Origin: a bacterium
GTDB taxonomy: Bacteria > Eisenbacteria > RBG-16-71-46 > CAIMUX01
Direction: 5' to 3'
NCBI GenBank assembly: GCA_030431975.1
Contig: JAUIHP010000023.1
Span: forward strand, 49,038-113,037
DNA length: 64,000 bases
The notes below the pieces were generated by a model, which was not told where the DNA came from, did not search any database, and saw only the letters and a program-made list of their open reading frames with translations. A program made the position numbers and the translations under genes. Shown here in pieces: positions 18,328 to 26,724 of the stretch; position 1 is the stretch's first letter, and every line of letters starts with the position of its first letter.

Positions 18328-19877
18328 TGGCGGCGCGGGGCTCCCGACGGGGAGGGCCGGATCTGGCCTGTACACGGCGGCTACGTTCCATGCTTCCTCT
18401 CGTCCTCGGAATCTCAATTCTGCTGACGAGTGGTTCGTGCTCGGAAGACGAACCGCCGCCGACCGTACCTGTCCCCTTGGCAGGGGCGAATCTCTCGGGA
18501 GTTCTTTCGCTTTCCGGGCCCCCGGAGGTGGTCAGGCTGCGGGCCGTCTCCCTGGAGGAAGATAACGACTACAACCTCGCGGTCGCTCCGGACGGTCGGT
18601 TCCAGGCGCGGTTGAAGGCTGGATCCTACTATCTCGACCTGGACTTCCCTGGGGGGTCGGGTCTTTCCATCGTGGCTGGAGCGAAAGAAACAGCATTTCG
18701 CTATTCCGACGATTTGAACCCGATCGTTATCAAGGAAGGCACAACCACATCGGTTCACGTTCAGCTCTCCTCCCTATCCGTTCGGCTGATCTTTGACGGG
18801 GCCTTCACGCTAAGCGATGTTCATGCGTACGTAGGTACGGGGGCATTCGCACGGGAACAGGTGAAGGACGGAGTCGCCCGGTTCGACTTCCCATACGTCC
18901 CGGCGGGCGAGCAGCCGCTGACATTCCTGATGGAAAACCAAAACCGGATCTACTATCCAGGCACGGGGTCCCCGGATGAATCCACCCCGGTTTTTCTGCC
19001 GGCCGACGATCATCTCGTGGTCACCCTCGACATGACCGACCCCGCCTACATCGAGGGTCTGTATCCCGGACCTTTCGTCGGCAAGCAGGTCGTGATCATC
19101 GACGAATCCGGAAACGTGGTTGGCCACGCGGACGTTCCAACCGGCGGAGGTTTTCGAGCTCCGATCTACTATACCGGCACCTGCACGGTCCGGCTCGTCG
19201 ATTCCTCAGGAACTCTCGACTGGACCCAGGAGGACGGCGAACCGATCACCTTCGACATCGAAGAGGGCCGGACGACCACTCTCGAGTTTCCCGACTGGAG
19301 TCTTGCCCTCGAAATCGACGAGGAGGTTTCGAACTACGTCGATCTTCTTTGCCACAACGTGACAACGGGCAACGCATTCACGCGATCGCTGAGGACTCGG
19401 GGTTTCAACCGCGTCGGACTCATCCCCCCCGGAAGTTACAAGTTTCAGCTGATCCCGCCCTCACCATGCGGCTACTGGGCTCCAACCTGGCACCCTTCAT
19501 CCCTGTCGGAGCAGAATTCCGAAGTCGTCGAGATCACAAACGATCCGTCGACCCGATCTCTCGAGTTCCTTATCCGCCCGGGCGGGCAATTGTCCGGATT
19601 CGTCCGAAGAACAGGCACCGTAGGCCGTGCGGTCCGAATCGCTCAACTGTACAAGTCCGGCGAATCGCAGGCTCTTTGTTCCACTGGTGTAGAGAGCGAC
19701 GGCCACTTTCTGTTCGAAGGATTGGAAGACGGCGAGTACGAACTCGGTTATGTTACCGACTACGGATCGATCGTTACTTGGTGGCATCCGGGAGAGGAGG
19801 ACCGTACACACGGAACTCCGATCGTCCTCGAGGCGGGAGAGGTGCGTAACAATCTGGAAGCTTGGCTCGAATTCTAG
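18327..19877 (+). CDS. type B paralogous lipoprotein, copy 1
   Basis: 516 residues. A basic leader and hydrophobic segment end in a lipobox-like TSGSC. Beta-rich repeats follow, with DMTDPAYIEGLYPG, GTCTVRL, PCGYWAPTWHP and TWWHPGEED. The gene at 21425-23032 has the same landmarks in the same order (DLSSPAYVEGRFPG, GTCQVRI, RCGQPWTSTWYPD, LWYPGVSD). The GTG start overlaps the preceding TAG by one base, with AAGGAG 9 nt upstream, so A and B are translationally coupled. It contains Cys pairs absent from type A. Function unknown. Confidence 0.85.
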   Translation: MAARGSRRGGPDLACTRRLRSMLPLVLGISILLTSGSCSEDEPPPTVPVPLAGANLSGVLSLSGPPEVVRLRAVSLEEDNDYNLAVAPDGRFQARLKAGSYYLDLDFPGGSGLSIVAGAKETAFRYSDDLNPIVIKEGTTTSVHVQLSSLSVRLIFDGAFTLSDVHAYVGTGAFAREQVKDGVARFDFPYVPAGEQPLTFLMENQNRIYYPGTGSPDESTPVFLPADDHLVVTLDMTDPAYIEGLYPGPFVGKQVVIIDESGNVVGHADVPTGGGFRAPIYYTGTCTVRLVDSSGTLDWTQEDGEPITFDIEEGRTTTLEFPDWSLALEIDEEVSNYVDLLCHNVTTGNAFTRSLRTRGFNRVGLIPPGSYKFQLIPPSPCGYWAPTWHPSSLSEQNSEVVEITNDPSTRSLEFLIRPGGQLSGFVRRTGTVGRAVRIAQLYKSGESQALCSTGVESDGHFLFEGLEDGEYELGYVTDYGSIVTWWHPGEEDRTHGTPIVLEAGEVRNNLEAWLEF

Positions 19878-21414
19878 GCCGTCCGGAACATCACGGATCT
19901 GGGGCGCAACGTTTCTCGGAGCTCTGCTTTTGGGACTGGTCTCCTGCCAGGATGACGTCATTCATGATCCGATGTCTTCACATGCACGCTTCGGGATCCA
20001 GATCCTGGATGCAGCCGGGGATACGACGCGCGCGACCGTCCGATCCGAGGCGAGCGCCGTCGGCATCCCGGCGGTTACACAGTCGACCCACTTCGGCCAC
20101 ACCGAATTCGTTCTCCCCGAAGGTGCGTATACGTTTTTCCTCATTGGAATCGGTTATGTCACGGAAACCTCCGCCACTCCGGACCGGGAAGATGCCTTCG
20201 TCTTCTCACTTTCAGCCGGAGACAAGGTCGAGCACGAGATCCAGCTTGCCGGCCTCCTCGTTGACCTCGTCGACGCTTCGACCGGCGAGGCCATCCCGTG
20301 GGACCCGGACTTTGTCGAGCGGGTCGATCTCCTCCCCAATACTGTCTGGGCGAACCACACCGTGCGGGATGACGACGGCCGCCTGAGGTTTCCGAATCTC
20401 CCTGCCTTCGACAGCTTGCGAGTGGGAGTCGAGCCCAGCGAAGAGCCGTTCCTGACGACTTGGTTTCCAGATGCCCTCGTCGCCGAGGACGCGGAGCCTC
20501 TGAGCACAGAGCCTGGCGTGGTCAAGCCCGTGACGGTTCGCGTTCATCGTGGCGGCTACCTTCGTCTGGAGTGGGAGACTCCACTGCCGTACAAGTACCT
20601 CCTAGCATCTTCGTTCACCGTGGACTCCCCCATCGAAATTCGCAACTCGAGCTTCGGGAACGTTCTGCAAGTCGGGCCCCTTCCCGTTGGAATTCCCGTC
20701 CAGCCGAGCGTCCAGGTTTCATGGAAGGATCACGAGGAAGACTTCTCCGGCGGCATCTCTTCCTGGAGGCTGCCCACTTTCGTCCCCTCAGCGGACTCGA
20801 CACAAACCCGGCGCATCAAACTCCACGGCCTTCATATTGCGGCGCAGACTGCCAACCTGCTCGAGGTGTCGATGCGGGCCGAGTCGAGCTTCGACGGCGA
20901 CGACCTCATTTCCTACCACCGTGGCGGAGCCGACGCATGGTTGCTCTTCCCTTCCGTGGGCCCCAGAGAAGTTCGACTCTCCGGTAGTCCCTCGGACAGT
21001 CGTATCTCCTCCTGGTGGCCCGGCGTTGCCGACGAGTCGCAATCGGAACCTCTTGTGCTCCAGCTGGACGAGACGCGGGACCTGCAGTTTCCCCTTCTTC
21101 GCGGAGCCTATCTGCGTGGTCTCGTTCTCGACAGCTCAGGCCAACGCCTTCCCCAGTCCGTGACCGAACATCTCGAGCTGGAGATTCCCGGGGAGTCGGA
21201 GCGGGACCGGAATTTCCAGGTCGAGGCCAACGGAGTGTTTTCCGTCGACGACTTGCCGGCAGGTTCCTACACGCTGGCGGCGATTCCTGCGGAGGGCTCG
21301 GCGTTCGAGATGACGTGGTGGGGCGATACAACGGAGCCCACTCAGGCCCAGGTCCTCGAGGTGGAGTTCGGGGACAAACGGCACGACCTCGAGATTCGGC
21401 TTCAGAGAAAGTAG
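19750..21414 (+). CDS. type A paralogous lipoprotein, copy 2 (start uncertain)
   Basis: Up to 554 residues, lipobox LGLVSC. The body matches type A copy 1 in order: LTTWFPD, GGYLRLEWETPLP, SSWWPGVAD, YLRGLVLDSSGQRLP, a TWWGDTTE motif, and an ending VEFGDKRHDLEIRLQ. The only conventional in-frame start before the signal peptide is ATG at 19750. That gives a 128-bp overlap with the preceding gene and an unusually long Arg-rich leader. A GGGAGAGG lies 9 nt before an ATC near 19852, so a non-standard start there is possible. The reading frame itself is secure; the start is not. Confidence 0.82.
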   Translation: MLPTTDRSLLGGIRERRTVHTELRSSSRRERCVTIWKLGSNSRPSGTSRIWGATFLGALLLGLVSCQDDVIHDPMSSHARFGIQILDAAGDTTRATVRSEASAVGIPAVTQSTHFGHTEFVLPEGAYTFFLIGIGYVTETSATPDREDAFVFSLSAGDKVEHEIQLAGLLVDLVDASTGEAIPWDPDFVERVDLLPNTVWANHTVRDDDGRLRFPNLPAFDSLRVGVEPSEEPFLTTWFPDALVAEDAEPLSTEPGVVKPVTVRVHRGGYLRLEWETPLPYKYLLASSFTVDSPIEIRNSSFGNVLQVGPLPVGIPVQPSVQVSWKDHEEDFSGGISSWRLPTFVPSADSTQTRRIKLHGLHIAAQTANLLEVSMRAESSFDGDDLISYHRGGADAWLLFPSVGPREVRLSGSPSDSRISSWWPGVADESQSEPLVLQLDETRDLQFPLLRGAYLRGLVLDSSGQRLPQSVTEHLELEIPGESERDRNFQVEANGVFSVDDLPAGSYTLAAIPAEGSAFEMTWWGDTTEPTQAQVLEVEFGDKRHDLEIRLQRK

Positions 21415-21424
21415 GCGCTTCGCG

Positions 21425-23032
21425 ATGACCAAGTTTCCGTATCCGGCGCGATGGGCGTCCCGCTTCGGCGGCCTCCGCTTCAGTCGGTCCGGGTCCGGGT
21501 CCGGGTCCGGGTCCGGGTCGGGGTTCGGGTCCGGGTTCGGGTTCGGGTCCGAGTTCGGGTCCGCCATCGTTTTCATCCTCGTCCTCATCGCTGTCGGGGC
21601 GAACCTATCGTGCTCGGACGAGCCCACGACGGAGCCGGTCGTCACCGGGCAAATCATCGGCACCGTGAGTTTCACGGAACCAGGACCGGGCGCGAGCCTC
21701 TCCGTCGAGGACGCAAAGAGGACGCGTGTGTCGTTCATCGAGGTGGGGCCTGATGGATACTTCGACATCTCCCTTCCCCCCGGGACCTACTGGATTCACC
21801 TTCGCACGGACAATCCGAGTTACTCGTCGTACGCGGGACCGGAAGGCATCGGGCTCTCGAAGGCCGAGGTCGCCCCCTTCATCGTCAAGCCCGGCCAACC
21901 GGCGATTGAAACCGCTATCCGCCTCAGTTCCGTCGACGTCACGGTACACGTTCCCGAGGAGTGGCTGGGCGAGCCACTCGACGTGGCCCTACTCGGAACC
22001 GGCTACGCGCGGATCTTCCGGCCCGAGCCGGTTGAGAGCATCACGCTCCACAACCTGGTTCCGGGTTCGTTCGATCTCTATGTGCGGTCCGGCAACACCA
22101 ACGTCTTCTACCCGGGCGTGAACTCATCTCGGGAATCGGAGCCGATTACGGTCGAACCCGGAGGCCGGAAGTCCGTGATACTCGATCTCAGTTCTCCAGC
22201 TTACGTAGAAGGACGGTTTCCCGGCGCAGAAACGGACCGTAGTGTCGTGATCCACTCCAGGGAAGTCGGACAGGTCGGACCGTCGATGCAGGTGGACGCG
22301 GAGGGAAACTTTCGGGGCATCTTTTTCTACGAAGGTACGTGCCAGGTCCGGATAAGGGATGGGCGGGCATCCGAGTGGCTGAGTGCGGATGGCGTGCAAA
22401 CAGACATCACGTTGATTCGGGGCGAAACGTTCGACCTCCAACTGGAAGATCGCTCCGTTGCCGTGAATCTGGACCTTCCGGCGTGGGCGGATCGCCCGTT
22501 GTATTCCGTCGAGTTCTGGAACGAGTCAGGCCTCCAAGCCATTCGTCAGGTTCCGGCTTCCAACCCGTCGCGGATCCCGTTGGTACCCGACGGAACATTC
22601 CGACTTCGCGCCACCCCACGATGTGGCCAACCGTGGACATCAACCTGGTATCCCGACGTCACGGATTCGTCAGATGCGGAGTGGGTCGTTCTCGAATCCG
22701 GGGCATCGAATCTGCCCCTCCAGTTTTCGCCGGGAGAAGCCGCGCGGGTCGAGGGTTTCATCCGCTTCGAAGACGGGCCCTCCGGCTTGATCGGTTGGGC
22801 CCATCTCACTCCCCTCGATGATGGATTGGCCCAACCCTGCAACAATCGGCTGCACGCCGACGGTTGGTTCCAGATCGAAGGGATCGAGCCGGGGCGCTAC
22901 CTGTTGGAGTTCTGGTTCAACGAAAGAGAGAACCTCTGGTATCCGGGAGTCAGTGACCCGGCAAAGGCCGTACCGTTGAAGCTGGTCGCCGGCCAGTCGA
23001 GAGACGACATCGAAGTGATTCTTCGGGACTGA
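21425..23032 (+). CDS. type B paralogous lipoprotein, copy 2, with Gly-Ser repeat leader
   Basis: 535 residues. Before the hydrophobic segment (IVFILVLIAVGANLSC) the leader contains about 25 residues of Gly-Ser/Gly-Phe repeats encoded by a hexanucleotide tract. The body matches type B copy 1 (DLSSPAYVEGRFPG, GTCQVRI, CGQPWTSTWYPD, ENLWYPGVSD). The position of the tract, between basic start and membrane core, would lengthen the cytoplasmic leader. No strong Shine-Dalgarno is visible; translation may depend on the preceding gene, which ends 10 bp upstream. Function unknown. Confidence 0.85.
   Translation: MTKFPYPARWASRFGGLRFSRSGSGSGSGSGSGFGSGFGFGSEFGSAIVFILVLIAVGANLSCSDEPTTEPVVTGQIIGTVSFTEPGPGASLSVEDAKRTRVSFIEVGPDGYFDISLPPGTYWIHLRTDNPSYSSYAGPEGIGLSKAEVAPFIVKPGQPAIETAIRLSSVDVTVHVPEEWLGEPLDVALLGTGYARIFRPEPVESITLHNLVPGSFDLYVRSGNTNVFYPGVNSSRESEPITVEPGGRKSVILDLSSPAYVEGRFPGAETDRSVVIHSREVGQVGPSMQVDAEGNFRGIFFYEGTCQVRIRDGRASEWLSADGVQTDITLIRGETFDLQLEDRSVAVNLDLPAWADRPLYSVEFWNESGLQAIRQVPASNPSRIPLVPDGTFRLRATPRCGQPWTSTWYPDVTDSSDAEWVVLESGASNLPLQFSPGEAARVEGFIRFEDGPSGLIGWAHLTPLDDGLAQPCNNRLHADGWFQIEGIEPGRYLLEFWFNERENLWYPGVSDPAKAVPLKLVAGQSRDDIEVILRD
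21485..21563. repeat. hexanucleotide tandem repeat GGGTCC/GGGTTC
   Basis: About 79 bp of GGGTCC units grading into GGGTTC and GAGTTC. It encodes Ser-Gly and Phe-Gly dipeptides in the N-terminal leader of type B lipoprotein copy 2. Six-base units keep the frame, so slippage would change only leader length. Confidence 0.9.
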
Positions 23033-23033
23033 A

Positions 23034-23059
23034 TCGGCCGCCCCTTTCGAGGCGGCCGA
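23034..23059. terminator. bidirectional hairpin between convergent genes
   Basis: Perfect 9-bp stem TCGGCCGCC/GGCGGCCGA with an 8-nt loop, starting 2 bp after the type B copy 2 stop and ending 6 bp before the rpoD stop. There is no U-tract, so it is either a barrier hairpin or part of a Rho-dependent end. Confidence 0.6.
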
Positions 23060-23065
23060 CGTGGA

Positions 23066-24871
23066 TCAGGTCATTTCGACGAAGGCTCTCAGCCTGCGCT
23101 TCCGGGTCGGATGTCTCAGCTTCCGCAGCGCCTTGGCCTCGATCTGACGAATACGCTCACGGGTCACGTTGAAGAGCGCACCCACTTCCTCGAGCGTACG
23201 AGGACAACCGTCTTCAGTGAGTCCGAAGCGGAGCCGGATGACCCGCGCCTCGCGCTTGGTCAAAGTCTCCAGGACTTCGTTGACCTCGTCCCGCAGCATG
23301 GCGAATGCCGCCGAGTGGGCCGGCGAAACGACGCTCGTGTCCTCGATGAAGTCCCCGAGGTTGGAGTCGTCGTCCTCTCCGATCGGACGGTCCAACGAAA
23401 CCGGTTCCTGTGCCGCCTTGAGGACCATCTTGATCTTCTCGGGCGGCATCTTGAGCCGTTCGGCGATCTCTTCCGGGGTCGGTTCACGCCCCAGGTCCTG
23501 CAGTAGTCGGCGCGAGGTCCGGACGACCTTGTTGATGGCTTCGATCATGTGGACCGGAACACGAATGGTCCGGGCCTGGTCGGCGATGGCGCGGGTAATG
23601 GCCTGCCGGATCCACCAGGTGGCATAGGTCGAGAACTTGTAGCCCTTCCGATAGTCGAACTTGTCGACCGCTCGCATGAGGCCGGAGTTCCCTTCCTGAA
23701 TCAGGTCGAGGAACTCGAGTCCGCGGTTCGTATAGCGCTTGGCGATCGAGATGACGAGACGAACGTTGGCCTCGATCATCTCCTTCTTGGCCTGGTCGCG
23801 GTCGGCCTCGCCCTTGGCGATGTTGTTGGAGACGACGCGGAGTTCGTCGAAGTCCATGGCCAGATCTTTCTCGTGGCGACGGACCTTGCGCTTCTCGGCC
23901 TTGATGACCTTCTCGAGCTCGGCGATCTCTTCCTGCAGCGTACGGAGTTCCAGCTGCTTCGGCGTGAGCTTGGCGGCCTTCTTCGTGGTCTTCTTGGCGG
24001 CTTTCTTCGTCGTCTTCTTGGTCGTCTTGCGAGACGTCATCGAGGCGACCCGCTTCTCGCGGGTGGCCATGTCCTCTTCGAGGCTCGCAATGAGTTCGTG
24101 GATGTCCTCGACCCGGTAGCGTTCTTTCTTGATCCGTGCGGAGAGCCGGTCGACGAGCTTGGGGTTGACGACCAGACGAAGGACTTCCTTGATGACCTTC
24201 ATCCGCGCCGCCTCGAACTTCTCGTCGAAGGCCGCGCGGTTCTTTTGGGACATGCGCTTGTTCATGTCCTTGCGCAAGTTCTCGAGATCCTTCCAGTGCC
24301 GGTTGATCCGGCCCATGGTCTGGGCGATGCGCTTGCGCTCCTGCATCGCGGAGAACTCGCCATTCCAGTTGGCAAGGTCGATCTGGATCAGATCCTCGAG
24401 CTTGGCCTTGCTCTCTTTGATCTTCTCGGAAAGCGTCTGCATCTCGCGGACGGCAATCGGGGTCACGAACATGGCGTGAATGATGGCGTGCTCGGCGGAT
24501 TCGATCCGCTTGGCGATTTCGACCTCGCCTTCACGATTGAGGAGCGGCACCCGGCCCATTTCTCGCAGGTACATGCGCACGGGGTCGTCGTATCGTACGA
24601 CCGGCTGCGCCGCGGCGGGCTTGTCAGGCTCGTTCTTGGCCTCGGCCGCCCGGGCCTGCTTCTGGAACTTGTAGGCCTGCTCTTCACTGTCGTACCAGGG
24701 GACGTTGAGCTCTTGCAGCAACGTGAACGCATCGTCCATCTGATCGACCATGTGGCCCGAGTCGTTCGACTTGTCCACACGCGCGTCGATCTGGTCGTAC
24801 GTGACGTACCCTTGTCGGACAGCCAGATCCTTCAGCTCCTGAAGAGAGTTGGTCCGGGTTTTCACCTTCAT
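23066..24871 (-). CDS. rpoD: primary RNA polymerase sigma factor RpoD
   Basis: 601 residues. Region 1.1 is present at the N terminus ([18 protein letters not shown]), then region 1.2 ([20 protein letters not shown]), a non-conserved region and region 2 ([32 protein letters not shown]). Regions 3 and 4 follow ([29 protein letters not shown]). A Lys/Thr/Ala-rich stretch at about residues 277-304 resembles a histone H1 tail and is not usual in RpoD. ATG at 24871 follows AAGGAG by 11 nt; an upstream ATG at 24898 lacks a good site. It is the last gene of the rpsU-mutS2-dnaG-rpoD operon. Confidence 0.97.
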   Translation of the reverse strand: MKVKTRTNSLQELKDLAVRQGYVTYDQIDARVDKSNDSGHMVDQMDDAFTLLQELNVPWYDSEEQAYKFQKQARAAEAKNEPDKPAAAQPVVRYDDPVRMYLREMGRVPLLNREGEVEIAKRIESAEHAIIHAMFVTPIAVREMQTLSEKIKESKAKLEDLIQIDLANWNGEFSAMQERKRIAQTMGRINRHWKDLENLRKDMNKRMSQKNRAAFDEKFEAARMKVIKEVLRLVVNPKLVDRLSARIKKERYRVEDIHELIASLEEDMATREKRVASMTSRKTTKKTTKKAAKKTTKKAAKLTPKQLELRTLQEEIAELEKVIKAEKRKVRRHEKDLAMDFDELRVVSNNIAKGEADRDQAKKEMIEANVRLVISIAKRYTNRGLEFLDLIQEGNSGLMRAVDKFDYRKGYKFSTYATWWIRQAITRAIADQARTIRVPVHMIEAINKVVRTSRRLLQDLGREPTPEEIAERLKMPPEKIKMVLKAAQEPVSLDRPIGEDDDSNLGDFIEDTSVVSPAHSAAFAMLRDEVNEVLETLTKREARVIRLRFGLTEDGCPRTLEEVGALFNVTRERIRQIEAKALRKLRHPTRKRRLRAFVEMT

Positions 24872-24902
24872 TCGGGCTTTTTCTCCTTTTTGGGGCATCC
24901 GG

Positions 24903-26702
24903 TCAGTATACGGTGTCACCCGCCTCCGTCTCAATATGGTTCGGGGACAAGTCCTCGTCCTCGGAATCCACCGCATCCAACGCCGTCTGTTCCTCGGTCA
25001 GCCGCTGTTTCACGGAGAGCAGACGGATCAGCTCCTCATCGTCTCCGACGGATTCAGCACGACGAATGTCACGTGTCAGCTCGGACATCTGGAAACGGAC
25101 GGCCCGGATCCGCAGTCGACGAATCAGAGACTCCACTCCCGTGGCCGGTCCGCTCTCCTCCGCCGCCACGGCGGCGGAAAGTCCAGGCAAGTCCGGCAAT
25201 TCATCCCGGGCCCGGGCCACCATTTCCGGCGGCGACGGGGGCGGCGACTCCTTCCCCTTGGCCTCGATCCAACTCAGAATGGCGAGGAACTCCGGTCGCG
25301 GTCGGCCCGCTTCGACGGCACGTGCGATATCGGAGGCCCGATCGGGATGCTCCAACGCTACCTGCAAGCAGACCCTTTCCAAGGGCTTCCAGCCATCGGT
25401 TCGAGTCGCTTGCGATCGGCGCTCACTGGTTTGGAGTTCGCCGCGCAGGCGAGCCCAAACGGCGTCCTCCCCCAGCCCGAACCGACCACAGATCTCCTGG
25501 ACCCAAAGATCCCGGGATAGCGGATCTTCGATCTTGGCCGCCAGATCAACCGCGCGCCGGGCACCTTCTTCGCGGGGCAGCTGCCCGCCCCGGACCTGCT
25601 CTTCGAGGAAGGCCACCGGGGTCCAGGCGTGATCGATGGCGTGGTTGACCGCATCCCGTCCTTCGGCACGGACCCAGTCGTCCGGATCCTGACCAGCCGG
25701 AGGAAACAGCACGCGGACGTCGCTGTGATCGGCGATGACGATCGGCAATGCCCGGAGCGCAGCCCGGACACCGGCGCCGTCCCCGTCGAAGAGGAGGACG
25801 ATACGGGCACCGTAGCGGGCCAGTTGGCGGGTCTGGTCCGGGGTCAGGGCCGTTCCGCAGGTCCCGACCGCGCACTCGATCCCGGCATTGACCAACGAAA
25901 GCACGTCGAAATAGCCCTCGACGATGAGAACCAGTCCGTCCTCGCGGATGGCGGGCCGGGCCTGGGACGCGCCGAAGAGCACCGATCCCTTTCGGTACAC
26001 CGCCGTTTCCGGGGAGTTCAGATACTTCGGTTCTTCGTCTGCGAGAATGCGGCCGCCGAAGCCGACCGGCGCACCGCCCGTGCTTTCGATCGGAACGATG
26101 ACTCGGTTCCGAAACCGGTCGTAGACGCGACCTTCCTTGTTCTCGACGGCCAACCCGGCCTCGATCAGGGTCCGCTCCGACACGAACTGGGTGGCGTATT
26201 TCCGAAGGCCGTCCCACGAGTCGAGAGCAAAGCCCAGGCCGTAGCGTTTCCAGAGTTCCTCGCCGATATCCCGTCCCAGCAGATACTCGCGTGCCCGGGC
26301 GCCGTTTGAGTCCTTGAGGCGTTCGGCGAAGAAGTCGCGCGAGATTTTCAGAGCCTGCCGAATCTGTTCGAGACGGTCCTGCTGCTCGCGGGAAGGCCCC
26401 GACCTTTCCGGAACCGCGATGCCGGCCCGATCGGCGAGGTAGCGCAGCGCCTCGGGGAACGACATGTTTTCCTGCTCCATGACAAAGGAGTAGACATCGC
26501 CGCCGACGCCGCAACCGAAGCAGTGGTAGGTCTGGTGATCCGTACTGACGTAGAAAGAGGGCGTCTTTTCCTGATGGAACGGACAGAGTCCCTTGAAGCG
26601 CGCACCCGCCTGGCTCAGGGCAACCTGAGCACCGACGATGTCGACGATGTCGTTCGCGGCGCGCACCTGCTCCACGAACGGATCGGACCCCGTTCTCGCC
26701 AA
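24903..26702 (-). CDS. dnaG: DNA primase
   Basis: 599 residues; makes RNA primers at the replication fork. The N-terminal CHC2 zinc domain shows [11 protein letters not shown] and [11 protein letters not shown]. The catalytic core has the Toprim motifs VEGYFDVLS and LLFDGDGAG, and the C-terminal helicase-binding part is divergent. The start is TTG at 26702, with AGGAAGG 9 nt upstream. It lies 22 bp after mutS2 and about 31 bp before the preferred rpoD start, the usual dnaG-rpoD order. Length is normal. Confidence 0.97.
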   Translation of the reverse strand: MARTGSDPFVEQVRAANDIVDIVGAQVALSQAGARFKGLCPFHQEKTPSFYVSTDHQTYHCFGCGVGGDVYSFVMEQENMSFPEALRYLADRAGIAVPERSGPSREQQDRLEQIRQALKISRDFFAERLKDSNGARAREYLLGRDIGEELWKRYGLGFALDSWDGLRKYATQFVSERTLIEAGLAVENKEGRVYDRFRNRVIVPIESTGGAPVGFGGRILADEEPKYLNSPETAVYRKGSVLFGASQARPAIREDGLVLIVEGYFDVLSLVNAGIECAVGTCGTALTPDQTRQLARYGARIVLLFDGDGAGVRAALRALPIVIADHSDVRVLFPPAGQDPDDWVRAEGRDAVNHAIDHAWTPVAFLEEQVRGGQLPREEGARRAVDLAAKIEDPLSRDLWVQEICGRFGLGEDAVWARLRGELQTSERRSQATRTDGWKPLERVCLQVALEHPDRASDIARAVEAGRPRPEFLAILSWIEAKGKESPPPSPPEMVARARDELPDLPGLSAAVAAEESGPATGVESLIRRLRIRAVRFQMSELTRDIRRAESVGDDEELIRLLSVKQRLTEEQTALDAVDSEDEDLSPNHIETEAGDTVY

Positions 26703-26724
26703 GCTTGTCGGCCTTCCTGGCTCG

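Noticed and set aside
23549..25648. 699-codon plus-strand open frame opposite rpoD and dnaG
   Set aside because: It mirrors the codon pattern of two clear genes on the other strand and has no recognisable domain; GC-rich shadow.
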